Source: Onchocerca volvulus (lineage: Eukaryota > Nematoda > Chromadorea > Rhabditida > Onchocercidae). Taken from it: 64,000 nt of DNA. Position numbers and translations under genes: made by a program. The notes under the pieces are model-generated. The model did not search any database. It was not told the origin of the DNA and saw only the letters and a program-made list of their open reading frames with translations. Numbering within the stretch: position 1 is the first letter of the stretch; each line of letters starts with the position of its first letter. Positions 34,001-46,709 of this stretch are shown here, piece after piece. The stretch covers positions 12,365,560 to 12,429,559 of the forward strand of contig HG738140.1 in NCBI GenBank assembly GCA_000499405.2, given 5' to 3'.

Positions 34001-37000
34001 TAAAAAATTTTAAGAACCGTATCAGCAATTACTTGCTGCATGAATAGCTATATTATAATTAATTATCAGATAATCATCCATGATAAAGATGACCAAGTAT
34101 CAGCTCTCTCAAAAGCACTCTCTTAATTTTAGTTATCACATTTAAATTGCATATTTCTCGATTTCCAAATGGAAATCTTGGTATTTCCTTGGATAAAATT
34201 AAAATGTAGTAGAATGATTAACAGAATTTATTGATTCAAAAGATGCAGTTTTAGACCTTATTTTAGATTATCTTGGATTTTAAAAATACTTTGATAAAAG
34301 ATAAGTTTATTTTGTATCAAGATAGCACGACAGGTGCTAAGGATTCTAGCCTAGGATCAGTAAGGCCCAAAATTATTCTCTATAGATTCAATTCACTTCT
34401 TACTGATTACTGTAGCTACAACGAATCCAAATATTTAGGTATTTGCAAATCAATTTTCTGTTTAAAAAACTAAGTGATCACGATAGGAATTATTATTTAG
34501 ACGCTGTTTAATGATAAAATATTTGAGAGATTTTAATCATGAAATACTTAAGCAAATGTGCTAAAAATTAGTGGAATTTACCGTAATAGGCTTGAAATTT
34601 CTCGCAATTTTTATTTTTTTAAATATTGAATTTCTAAGCTGTTATTGATTCAATTTTCGAAAGTCATCTAACAGTGCAAACAAGCCTTTGAATAACTAAT
34701 TTGTTTTTTTTTTCTTTGCTAAAATTTTAATTTAAATATGAACTTAACTTAAATTAAATATTCGATTGCTTTTACATGCAATCCAATTTATTGCTAATAA
34801 AAATTTTTGTTTCCATAGCAATATGAAAACTAAAAATTTTTGTCGCAATGAATTGAGTTGCATCTAAAAGCAATCGAATATTTTGTATTTAAATTAAAAT
34901 TTTAGTGGGAAAAAAATCAAATAAACGATTCAAAAGATTTTTTTACATTTCTAAGTGACTTTCAAAATTTAATTTCCTTTTACATTTTTGTTAATTCAAA
35001 AAAATCAAAAAATTTTATCCAGTTAACTACTGGATCCATTACCGTATATAAACCCCTGAAAAAAAATAGTCATTATTTCACTTCTTACAATTATTTTCGA
35101 GAATGACGGAAATCATCGCAAATATATGATTATGACAATCTTTCATAACAACATACGGTAAATCACGTTAGAAATGTAATTATCTAACGAATTTATCGTA
35201 TATAATTAAAATTTCTTTTCCAATTATCAAACAATATAGTGATAATTTTTAGTCTTTTGTGCCAAAGAAATAGATAAGTTTTTTTTGGAAAACGAAAATT
35301 TTATCGCGAATATAAATCTGGTAAAAACTACTTCCGGTCCAAATTATCAGCATAGGATATCACATAATCATGATATTCGTAATCATGATTTTGTATCAAT
35401 TTCAGTCATTATTTAGAAAAAAGTAATGATAACGAATACAGGACCAATAGCATCAAAGATAATAATTTCGAGTAACAATTTGCAAGTGAACAATGTTTGA
35501 AAGATAAGTTATGACTTTGATTTTACTTTTTATTTAACATTTACTATTTGCATAACATTACTTTCAATTATATGATAATAAGTAACATGCATCATGTGAC
35601 AATCGTATGATATGATCATTACATTCATATGATATCGTTATCATTTCGATTTGTTCGTTTCAAAATTACTATTATAAAATCAGTATTTTTCTTTTGCCTC
35701 ATCAGAATGATAAAACAAATATGAGCACAAGTGATAAAAGAATATAAATCAATGCATGTTTAAACATTTCTCTCATAAAACATCAAAGATTTTTCAAATT
35801 TCATGCTGTTCAATATTTCAAAAATATGCCAGTAATTATTGTTTTTTGCAATACCATTGTTTTGTCTATTTCACTGCAAATTATTTGCATATGAAGATTA
35901 TTTGAAGATTACTTAAGCATCACTCATCGAAAAGTTTAGGAAAGCTTAGGAAGAAAAAAAAAAAAACAATTTTTTTTCAACCCATCATATCTTCAAGTCT
36001 TCAAGAAAAATTTTTAGTTTATTTTATCAAATCTCAGTTATGCAATGATTCAAATTCAAACTTATTAATATTGAAATGTTTTGGAGCATTTTTTTTTTCA
36101 CTGCAATTACGAAAATTTGAGTTTTATCTTTCCGCCGTTTTGTAATAAATTAAATTTTATTCGTAAATAAATTAATGCACATCATGCAACTAACTCATCC
36201 TGATAATTTTGAATACATTTAACGTTGGAAATCAATTTAATTCAAATATTTCGGAATTTTGTCTTATAGAAGATCAGATAAATGAAAGAGAGCGATTATC
36301 TATTATTGCTTTTATTTAAAAAAATATAAAAAGAAAATCAGCTAATTACATGCAATGCTTATGGCATGATTGAAACCAATGAATTGATTCTATTTTCATT
36401 AATTTTCTAAGATTCTAGCCATTAAATCCATTAAAACATTTCGCTTGATCAACCATTTGACTAGGCTATTTAAAGAAAAAGAAGTTCACTTTAACTAATG
36501 GTTGATTTATTTCAAGCTTTACGGTTGACATTTTAATTCCATTCATTTTCATTTTTATGTGGCATTGAGGCGTTATAGAAAGAGATTTCCTAAAAGTATG
36601 GCAAACTTATGGCCATAAATTCATTTTCATTAATTTATCATTGTAACTAACTTCTGACTAATTCGTCTCACTTAATAACAAGTGATTGATAGTGTTATCA
36701 ATTATTTGATTAAAAATAATTTGTTGAATATGAGATAATCACAGTAATAAATTTTTGAATAAATTCTTTTATTTTTGACTTATTACCTAAGCTCCAAAAA
36801 AAATCTATTAATTTTAAATCCTGTAGAATTGAATTGACTAAAAGAATTTCATAAAATTATTAAACTGCTGAATTTTTTTTTGAGACATTTGATAGGTTAG
36901 TTGGATATAAATGATTTTGATTTTATCTAAATGAACGTACTAAATGAACTTAGTAAGTTGCAATTCAAGTTTTTTTCTCATGTTTTTTTTTCTTTTGTTC

Positions 37001-40000
37001 GAAATCACATTTATTTTTGTTATAAAAAATAAAATAAAATAAAAACCAATTTTTCTATAGTTTTCGAAAGTTTTAAAAATTTTATGAAGCTATTGGCAAA
37101 CTTCTCAAATATCAACTATAAGAATTCGAATTACTGAGAGGTAATCATAAGAAAATTGCATGCATCAGTATTCTTTTATTAATATTTAAACTGAAATTTT
37201 TATGGAGAAACAAATATCATATCTCTGAAGTTTATAAAAATTTTTAGAAACTGAGTAGCTTTTTACAATCATCAAAATCAATTTGAAAGTTATAAATTAG
37301 CTGCAGTTATGAAAAATATCTAATATTGATTTTTGTTGATGAAAGGAAGTTAAACAAACAAGACAATCGGTTATTCATTTGGAATACTGCTCAAATATAA
37401 CTTTTCACTTTTGTTTTATTGATGATAATGTCAAGTTGCTTTGAATTATTTATAATTATAATACATTTCCTTCTCTATCTTTTCTCAACTGAGCTTATTC
37501 ATATATTTTTTCGAGAAAAAAGATTGAAATTATTAGACAATTCTAATAGTGGGAAGTTTAAAATAGGATAAAGAATGATGAAAACGATAAAATCAAAAAG
37601 TAATTCCAGCGTGACATCATATATTTGACTTTACTTTATTTTTTATCACTATGAATGAAAATTTATTCATTTGAAGTAGAAATTCGTCATCATTAATTAA
37701 AGAAAAATAATAAATTATGCAAAGATTAGATAGATAATGATTAATAGGATTTTTATATTCAAATCCATGGAAAGATGGCTTTTCTCATCATTCTCCCATA
37801 TCAACCTTTGTGTTATTTTTAATTTTAATTTCATGCATACATTTTTCGATCTCAATTTTTACATGCCAATGTAATATTTCACCTGTCCGAATCCTAGCAC
37901 TCAAATATGACTAATATAAATTTAACGAGACATACGAGAAATCATTTATTTGAAAATTAATTAACTTTAAATATTAGATTCATTCATATAAGTAAATAGT
38001 ACGATAAGTTTTTTCAAAGATATTTTAAAGATATTGAAGCATTTTTTCATAATTTTTTCTCTATCTACTTAATTTTTCATATTTTTTATTCATATATTAC
38101 TACTTTTGCATTTACTTATTTATGTCTACTTACGCAATTTTGTCATTTCATTTTATTATTTTCATAGTTATAACTTGATTCCTTAAGCATTTTGCCAAAA
38201 ATTTCTTTTCCTATCAAATAGTTTTGCATACTTGCTTTTTGTTTATTTGTTTGATTCATTTTGAAACATTCATTTTTATTTTCAGTACTCATTTGCTAAT
38301 TAAACATATTACCCCTATTTACTTTCTTCCTTTATCCTCTTTGTTCTACCTATTAAGAAATGCTGATGACTACTTATTTCGATGACAAATGACACTTTCT
38401 AACTGCAGAATAAATTCTATGCTAGAAGTTTGACTGAAACTTCCTTTACTCTTTTAAAATTAAAAATGGAAAGAATGAAATAAAATGCGGGTAAGCAAAT
38501 TTAATGATAACTTAGTTATACATTTTTAACATATCATTGTACAATTTCTCCTTCTTTCTTCTTTTCTTCCTAGCAAGGAAATAAATTTCTAAGTTGAAAA
38601 TTCATTCGATAAAATCTGTTTCAAATCAATAATTTCTCAAAATTATATTGAAAATTTTTCTATAATTTTGCATTTTGTTTTGCATTTATATCATCGTAAC
38701 CATCAATTCTTTTTAAAACCCAATAAATAAAGAATCTTAAATGAATAAAGGATAGAGAAAATCGAAGAAGATTTTTGATTTCGGTTGAAATGCTTGATTA
38801 AATTAAGAAATGTTTAATGCAAAAGAATGCTTGATTGCTTCATTACAAATGCTTAATGCTTGATGAAATGCTTAATTACATCAAGAAAATGTTCAATTAA
38901 ATGCTTAATTACATTAAATCAGCCCAATAATCATACTGACAAGAAAAAAAAAAAAAACAAAGAAAAGTGCAGCTATCGAAACAACCAATCCTAAGTTTCT
39001 TTGCTTATTGAAATTATTATTCATACGATAGCTAACCAAAAAATGCTTTCGAAAAAAAAAAAAAAAATTGCTTCATACTTGCATCAATGATTTAAATAGC
39101 TTGAGGTCACGGAATTCCTGTTAATGCGTTATTTCAAGTTCTCTTAAAACGAGCAAAACCAGAATCCGGAATAAAATTTTCACATTAACCACTCGATTAT
39201 TGGAACTGCTTTTTGAAAAAAATTTTCCGCTTCATTATAAATATCATATTCACTATCATGTTCACTCGTTTGAATTTTGTCTGTAATTCGCTTTTCTCTT
39301 TCTTTTTTTTTTTTTCGAAGGTATTAAGAATAGAGCCAAGTTTTCATTAGAGTTTAGAGTGTTTTTTCTGCTCGAGATTATTTGTGTTATAATATCAGGG
39401 ACTGTCCAGATGTTAAGTTGTGATTATCATTTTCCCTTGATTTGTTAAGCTGAGATGCATTATGAATCTTGGAAGCTACAGCTTGAAAGTTGCATTTTTG
39501 AGAATTTTGCTAATATTCGCTTGATTTACTGATAGATTGAGAGCTTCTAAGAAAATAAGAGCCAAAAGGTTTAACTTGATACTATGAATTCCTGTTCCCA
39601 ATTATTTTATTTCCATAAATTTTTTCTCAATTGATGACAAAAATATGTTTTACGACACATTGATGTAATTCATACATACATATATTCAATAGACAGTATT
39701 ATCCCTTCTCAATTATTCTTCTCAATTTTGTCATTTCCTGAATTTTTAAGAACTTCGATCGTCAAGCTTTATTTCAATTAAATATTCCTCATTGAGCTCT
39801 ACTTCAAACAGAGCATTGCAAACTTTTTTTAAATTACGTTTTTTCTTTTCGTTCTTTTTTTTCTGGATTTTTCCTTTTCTGCATTACATACTTTTCAATA
39901 TAGTTAGTTGTAAATCTACATTCCAGAAATAGTTGCCAACTAAATTTCTCGAAATATTTTCCAAATTAATTAATTACGAAGTATCTACAAACTGCATACC

Positions 40001-43000
40001 CTTTTAAAATTCAAGCACATTCGAAAATAGAATAGTTTGTTGAAGCAACAATGACAATTATTTATATGTTTAGAACAAATTTAACCATTTCATTAATTGA
40101 GAAATAAATAATTAAGTAGATTATATGGCATTTTTTTCGCAAGAAATCCGGCATATTGCATTGATCATCAAAAACAGAAATTTCAAGATAGCTTGTTTGC
40201 TTGCTCGGTAAACAACATCAAATATTTGCCGGCAATAATAAATCTTATTGATATCTCAAATACATTTCTTGAAAATCTAATTTTCCTTCTCTATGAATAT
40301 TTGTTACAAATTGACCCTGAATTTCTCTTTTTTTTTTTCGAACAACTTAATAGTTGTTATATTTTAGCGGGAAATATTTGTTGATTATTTTCATCTAGTT
40401 GAAAAGAAATATTTGATAATATAAAGATTGAGTTATCAATCTAGAGAAATTAAAATAAATTTCGATGAGAAATTTAAAATTAGCAGCATTCAGAATGCAT
40501 CGACTATGTTTACTTACTCATTCTCAGAAGAAGTTCTTATTTGATATTTTTGAGAAGGCAATTTAAAATTCTCTTCGTTATGTCCATTTTTTACTTTAAA
40601 TCAAGTACACACAAGATTAGATATGAAAGGCGATAATCATGAGATAATAATAATCACGAAGAGTTCAGCAAATCTTCTACTGATGATAATATGATCGTTT
40701 TTTGGACTTATTCCAACAATTATTAAGTTATCATTTATCGCTGGATCATTATCATGGTCAGCATTTACACGAATGGTACAAGTTTTAAATCATTTGTTTG
40801 GTCGCAATATTCAGTCATTGCCATTTTTACATCACAAAATAATTATTGAAGGAAGGAAAATGAATTTTTTGACACAAAATTTTATATTATATTAAAATAG
40901 ATAACAAATTAATTATTTCCTGGATTATACATGCTAAATTAATGGATAATTTGTTATGCTTTAATTGACAGATTATTGCTATGCAAATATATTTCTTTTA
41001 TTTCTCTTTTTTGCGCTTTCATTTTGATATTGTTTCGATGTAAAATACAGCTTTATTGTGGCAAAGAGAAAAAAAACTTATGAAACGAATAATACAAAAT
41101 ATTTCAATCATTTTTATATAATGTTAGCAGAAATACTTGTTAGATATAATTTTACACTTTTTATTATAAGGTTCATTTTAAAATCATACCCTTTCTACTA
41201 AATACTATCAGACAATTCCTTCAATTCATTCACAGAAACATTATTAATCGTTTCTGGATTTAAGTCCTTGAAGTAATGAAGATTCAGTAAAGTTAAATTA
41301 AAGTAAATTTGAAATAATCAAATAATCTATCGCAATATTTTCTATTTTTGGAAGCGATGACATGCATTATTTTGATAGTAAAATCAACTTGAATTAATCA
41401 AAGTAAAATTAAAACACAACCTCAGGCTGCAATAAAATATGTATCATTTCTGCACAAATTTAAAGTTTTTTACCATAGAAAATAGTGCTTTTATAATTTA
41501 TTTAAACTGCATCATAGATATTTGAAGAATTCGTCCAAAACCTATGAATAAAAATGCTTTCATTCTATCCACATACACATGCAATTACATTTATCTAATT
41601 AGAATTGAAACCAACTGAAATTGAGTTAGTTTCAGTTAATTCAATACTAATTAGATTAATCAAAGCATAGCTGAAATCTATAAATAAAGTCTTGTCCGAC
41701 AAGAATTGAAGTATTGATATATACAAGTAGCGTAGACATAAATTTATTCTAAAAATATGCTTTGTTGTTGTCAAATGAAATTTAGCTTTCTCAACAACTA
41801 GTCTTGTAAATGTATATCAACTGTTTCTTATATTTTTGGATTTCATCAAATGTTATTTTAAAAATTACCATTTTGTACTAATTTTAATAAAATAACATTA
41901 AGTTAAATAGAATGGTTGACAGCATGTAAAAAAAAAGAATTTTTAAAATGCCATCGCATCCAATTTGCAATACAGAGGTATTAATATAAAATATATTTGC
42001 ATCGAATAATTGGAAATTTCAGTGATTCTAAAATTCTGAAATGAAATTCCAGTGAAATAAATAATTTAAAAAATGTAAGTCTTCGAGCATATTTTAAAAA
42101 TACAATTGAAATACCTTTTTTAGACCAAGTTTCTTTTTATTTTTTTAAGAGAAAATCAAAAATTTCTTAAAATATGATATATTTTTCAGAAATAATTGTA
42201 TTGATTATTTCATTTCGATACAGAGTTAATAACAAAATTAATTTTACAATCTTTAATAGATGTAAGAAATTTAAGCACGTCTTTGTACTAGTTAAGCAAC
42301 AAAATAGTTATTATTGAATTATTGGTCAATTACATTGATTGAAATAATTATAATTTGTCAGTTCTAAACTTAGTTTATTTTGCATAATTTTTTATTAATT
42401 TCTTCCCATTTATTCTATAAAACGCATGAATCATATGCAAATTGAAATAATTTTCATGCATTTATAATGTTAAGCTTTAAAAAAAAAGAAGTGAAATCAT
42501 ACTTCTTTCAATTACTTTTTCCTTCTTTTTAGTAATTAGCATAATGTAATCAGTCAAGTTAGAAAATCTGATTAACGAGTGAAGAGATTGTCACTTTCTT
42601 TAATTGAAGTTTAAATAGCTATCGATGTAATATCTGTATTTCATTCATCTGATTTAGAGCTATTTCTTTAATTTCATGAATTTGAATGAAATTCTTCCTC
42701 ATATGCTATTAAAGGTAATGGAATTTAAAAAATGTTGCAGCAAAAGTTTTGTGCATTTAATGCATTTAATTAAACTTCTCATTTCTAATTAATTCATTTT
42801 TTGAAGAAAAATGCGAAACTAGCATTATTTGAGGTGATAAATTCATAGTTTTAAATTAGAACATGTGCAGAACACTGTATTTTAGGCTATTAAAAATCAT
42901 TATTATATGATAAGTTGATATCATGGACATTCATCCATCTTATTGATTATTATCAAAATACCAGAAAAAAAAATAATAATGATAAATGAAAATATCATTA

Positions 43001-43542
43001 ACAAGAAGTTTGGACTAAATGGGTTGGCAATCTTTTTCGTAGATAAGAAAGAAAACAAGCAAGGATAATATATCAAATAATATATTAGATAGTATGTACT
43101 AAGGCAAATTGCTATTTCTATTTTTTCGATCATTTTCCACTTTTTTCAGAATTTTTAAAATTAGATCTACCCAAAAGATAGGAAAGTGTTTTCCATATAA
43201 TTGTTCATTTTCGAGTCAACTCAATGTAATTACTATGAATGGTAGATTGATTTATTCAATCTCATCTAATGATGTCAAAATATATCGAAAATATCAATTT
43301 GAGTACAATAACAGTTAATTTAAGTAAACAGAATGTGAATTAGAATAAAATTTTTTCGAAATTTATTCAGTCATTTAATATTGATCCATCTCCAAAAATC
43401 ATCCATCCCTTGCTTTGTTGTTTATTTTTTATCGCCGTGATGAATTTATAAATTTGGCTTGAAATTTTTTTTACTTCTTGAAATTTAACAAATTTCTTTC
43501 ATTTATGGCTTGGACAATAACGAGCGATTCAAACAATAAAAA
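31046..43542. other. 12.5 kb interval without a supported gene
   Basis: Very AT-rich. No exon series, conserved protein motif, RNA gene or transposon end could be supported on either strand. The open frames of 60-90 codons at 33371, 34273, 40193 and 42921 are hydrophobic or low-complexity, lack splice context and are what AT-rich DNA produces by chance. Simple sequence includes A-runs at 38945 and 39052 and the degenerate tandem array at 38788-38918. The distal part must hold the flp-16 promoter. Confidence 0.5.
38788..38918. repeat. Degenerate tandem array of ATGCTTAATTA-like units
   Basis: Variants of AATGCTTGATTAA, AATGCTTAATGC, and AATGCTTAATTACAT recur about eight times in 130 bases with varying spacers. 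Low-complexity sequence without evident function. Confidence 0.6.
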
Positions 43543-44860
43543 ATGGTTTTCACAACATTTTGCCTACCAGCAATCATGCTCTTTTCTATTTCGCTGATTT
43601 CGTCGTCAAATGCAGCTATTTACAATCCACGTCGAATTGTATTTCCTGTTGATGGTTAATTTTAAACTTCACTTTTCAAGAAGTTTTCCTGAAATTGTCA
43701 AATCTTTTATTCATTCATTTGATACTAACCGATCTTCATTTCTCGCTCTTTCGTTTGAGTGCAATAAAAATCATTTCAATTCAAAAACATTGAAAATTTC
43801 TGGATGAGAAGAGTTTTGAATAAATTTAATTTCTATGAGCTGAGAGACTTCAGATTGAAATTGTTTGGATTGAATAATTTGATGACAATTACTTCCTCTA
43901 AGATATTGTGGCTAAAAAAAGAAAGAAAAAGCTGAAATATCATTGACACATTCAATTCAGAATTTTGTGTGATTTATTTACAGAAGAAATACAACGAGAA
44001 ATGATAAATGATTTGTTGCTAAGAGACTATGCGGATCGAAACCGAGAATACATTGAGAAAGGTTTAGCAGGTAGTTTTTTTTTCTTTTTTTTTCCATTTA
44101 TTCATTATTATTTATTTCTGATTCGCCAATCAGATCTTTTTCATCGATCTTCAATTCAAAGAATTAAAAAGTAAGCAAATATTGAACCAGTATTTATTTA
44201 GTTATTTATGAACTGGAACTCATATTTAATTAAAAATTAGTGAAATTAAAGAGTCCAAATGTTGCTGTGCTAATTCTTTGATTATAATTAATCAGCGGTT
44301 GACAATTTGAAATAGCTGCATTTCCATTTCTATTGTTAGCAAACTTATGATTCCTGATATCAGGTTCATGATGACAGAACAATCCCAAATTTGACATCCT
44401 ATTGAAACTTTAAGTTTTTTACGTTAATCTTCTGCAATTTATCATTAGTTTTTTTCTAGCCATCAGCAAAAATTTGAGAAAGTACAAAAAGAAAATATAC
44501 CAAAATATCTGCAATAATTTTCTGGGAAAATTAATTTAGTAAAAGATGAATTTAGTTTCTGAAAGTTGTGTAAAAAGCCAATTCGTTTGTTAAATAGTAT
44601 AATAAATTCACTTTGCAGAAATATGAAAGTTTTGTCTATCCATCTCGATGAAAACATATGTTGTTTTAAAAAAATTATTACAAAAATCTGCTGCAAATTG
44701 GTTTCCATTTTAAGTTTTAATTTTGATTTCATTTTTTTGCAATTTATTTGCAGCGCTTGCCAAGAACAATTTGGATGATTTGGAGACACTACATTCAGGC
44801 AGTAAGCGAGGACAAACATTTGTCAGATTTGGTAAAAGATCGCAAGTCTCTTTTCGCTGA
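43543..44860 (+). CDS. flp-16: FMRFamide-like neuropeptide precursor FLP-16, three exons, complete
   Basis: Exons: 43543-43654, 43984-44070, 44754-44860; 101 residues. The product is a secreted precursor. Residues 1 to about 24 (MVFTTFCLPAIMLFSISLIS..SNA) form a signal peptide. An acidic spacer (EEIQREMINDLLLRDYADRN..) follows. The C terminus reads SGSKR-GQTFVRFG-KR-SQVSFR. Cleavage at the dibasic KR sites (84-85 and 94-95) and conversion of Gly93 to an amide would release GQTFVRFamide. C. elegans FLP-16 yields AQTFVRFamide and GQTFVRFamide, so the family call rests on an identical peptide. Unusually, only one peptide copy is present. Splice sites are GT..AG and phases close. AATAAA lies at 44919. 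Confidence 0.92.
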
Positions 44861-46709
44861 ATAATAAGTAAGCTCAATTGCTTTCTTTTTTTTTTCGTTT
44901 TTAATTTCAAAAAATTACAATAAAAATTAATTCCACGATTCAAATTGTGCCATTGTATATTTATCATTACTCATATAATATTTAATTACTGGTAATGCAT
45001 TTTAATCGAACAAATTATACATATCAAGTATAAGCAAAATAAAAGGAAAAAAAAACTGAATGTTGTAAGTTGTATGATGGTTTGTTAGAAGAAAAAAATT
45101 TTATGCTGAAATTTCTATAAAATCGCTTAATATTGATTGTTTCAAAGTTGAAGAAAATTCATGGTGATAATAAAAAGATAATACAAATAACCCTAAAAGT
45201 AATGATAATAATAATCAAGTATAATATCAACCACAGAATGTTGCTCCAAATAATGATAACGGTATTGTTGATAATAATAATAATGATAGTTTAAGTGATA
45301 ATAATATGAATTATGGTAATTAATAATAGCAAAAACTGAATATAATGAACGAATGAATAATGTATAAATAATTCTTCTTGCAGCAAAAGAACTGCTGAAA
45401 TGTAATTATCTCTACAACAATCTCAACTTGCATGCATTTTATGCGCATGAATGCGCGCTTGAAATCAATTGGCAATGACGATTATTCATATTAAAATTCT
45501 TCCATTTTCATCATTTGTCTGAAATACTATTGAATTTCTGAATTTTGAATTTTAAATTTAATATCATACCTTGCAACTCACATAAATACATTTCATAACT
45601 TAGATTCCATGCTATCTCTCATTACAATTCTGTAATTTGATATGATATTTATCATCCCAGATCTTCGTCTCTTTTTCTGTTACATAGTTATGTTGTAATT
45701 GAAATTAGTAAAAATATCGATTAAATATTAAAAGAAAGAATTGCTTAAACTATAGCTGTATTATGTGCATGATATTGAATAAATTATTAGCAAATATGAT
45801 TGAAAATTTGTTTCTTTTATTATTTTTAAAGTTTATCTTTTTTTAAGCAATAAAAAGCAAAATTTGTTTAAATTATTCGTATTATTCGTAGTACTTATTA
45901 CTGAAAATATTGCAGAATGATGTCCTACAAATATTACTAATGCAAATTTATTCTCAAGATTTGATGACCAATGAAAATATCGAATATGAAACTTTCGCCC
46001 AGTCATTAATCGTATAATTTTATGCTTGATATTGGTAGCTCATACTGCTATGATAGTTCTAAAAGCGATCAAAACTCAGAAATCATTGCAATCAATTCGT
46101 TTGATTAGGATATCAATGAAAGATTCAATAACAATCGATGTAAACGATGATTTCAATCGATAAAAAAACCTTCCAAACTATGTTTACAAAAAAGAAGAGA
46201 AAAAAGAAAAGAAGGCAAAAGTGAAAAGTAACAATTGCTTTTTGATGTAAAAAGACAAATTATTCGAAATGTGATGTGCTAAATTGAATTTATAGTTTGA
46301 AAATTTTCAAATCTTCTCGTGATGCATTATCCATCTATTTTTGCTTGTAAAACAAAACGGAGAGGAAAATTTCATTAACAACAGTGATTCTCACGATAAA
46401 AAGAAAGATATTAATAGAAAAAATCGATATTTGGTTCACAATTTATTGTGCGCTAATTGAATATTTCGATAGTCAAAAATGAACCACCTGCTGAAATATT
46501 TATTATTCATTATTTTATTTATAATGTGCGAAATAACTTGACCTAAAATGCATAATGCAAATTTTTGAAATTTTGCACTTATAAATAATCGAACTATTTG
46601 AAGTACAATAATTTGTTGTGATAAGACTTCTACTATCGGTGATTTGTAGATAGTTGGTTCTTCCAGAAAATTGTTGAGATTTTCAGTTATCAAATAGTCG
46701 ATATCAGCA
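44861..46709. other. Intergenic: flp-16 3' region and phosphatase 5' region
   Basis: AATAAA at 44919-44924 lies 59 bases past the flp-16 stop and is a good poly(A) signal. Bases 45190-45330 are rich in AATAATAAT-type low complexity. The 1.85 kb distance makes a nematode operon with the next gene unlikely. No further gene is visible. The 112-residue minus-strand open frame at 46436-46774 overlaps phosphatase exon 1 and has no motif. Confidence 0.55.

Noticed and set aside
43610..43807. 65-codon frame overlapping flp-16 exon 1 and intron 1
   Set aside because: Out of frame with the signal peptide and neuropeptide; a shadow of the exon continuing into the intron.
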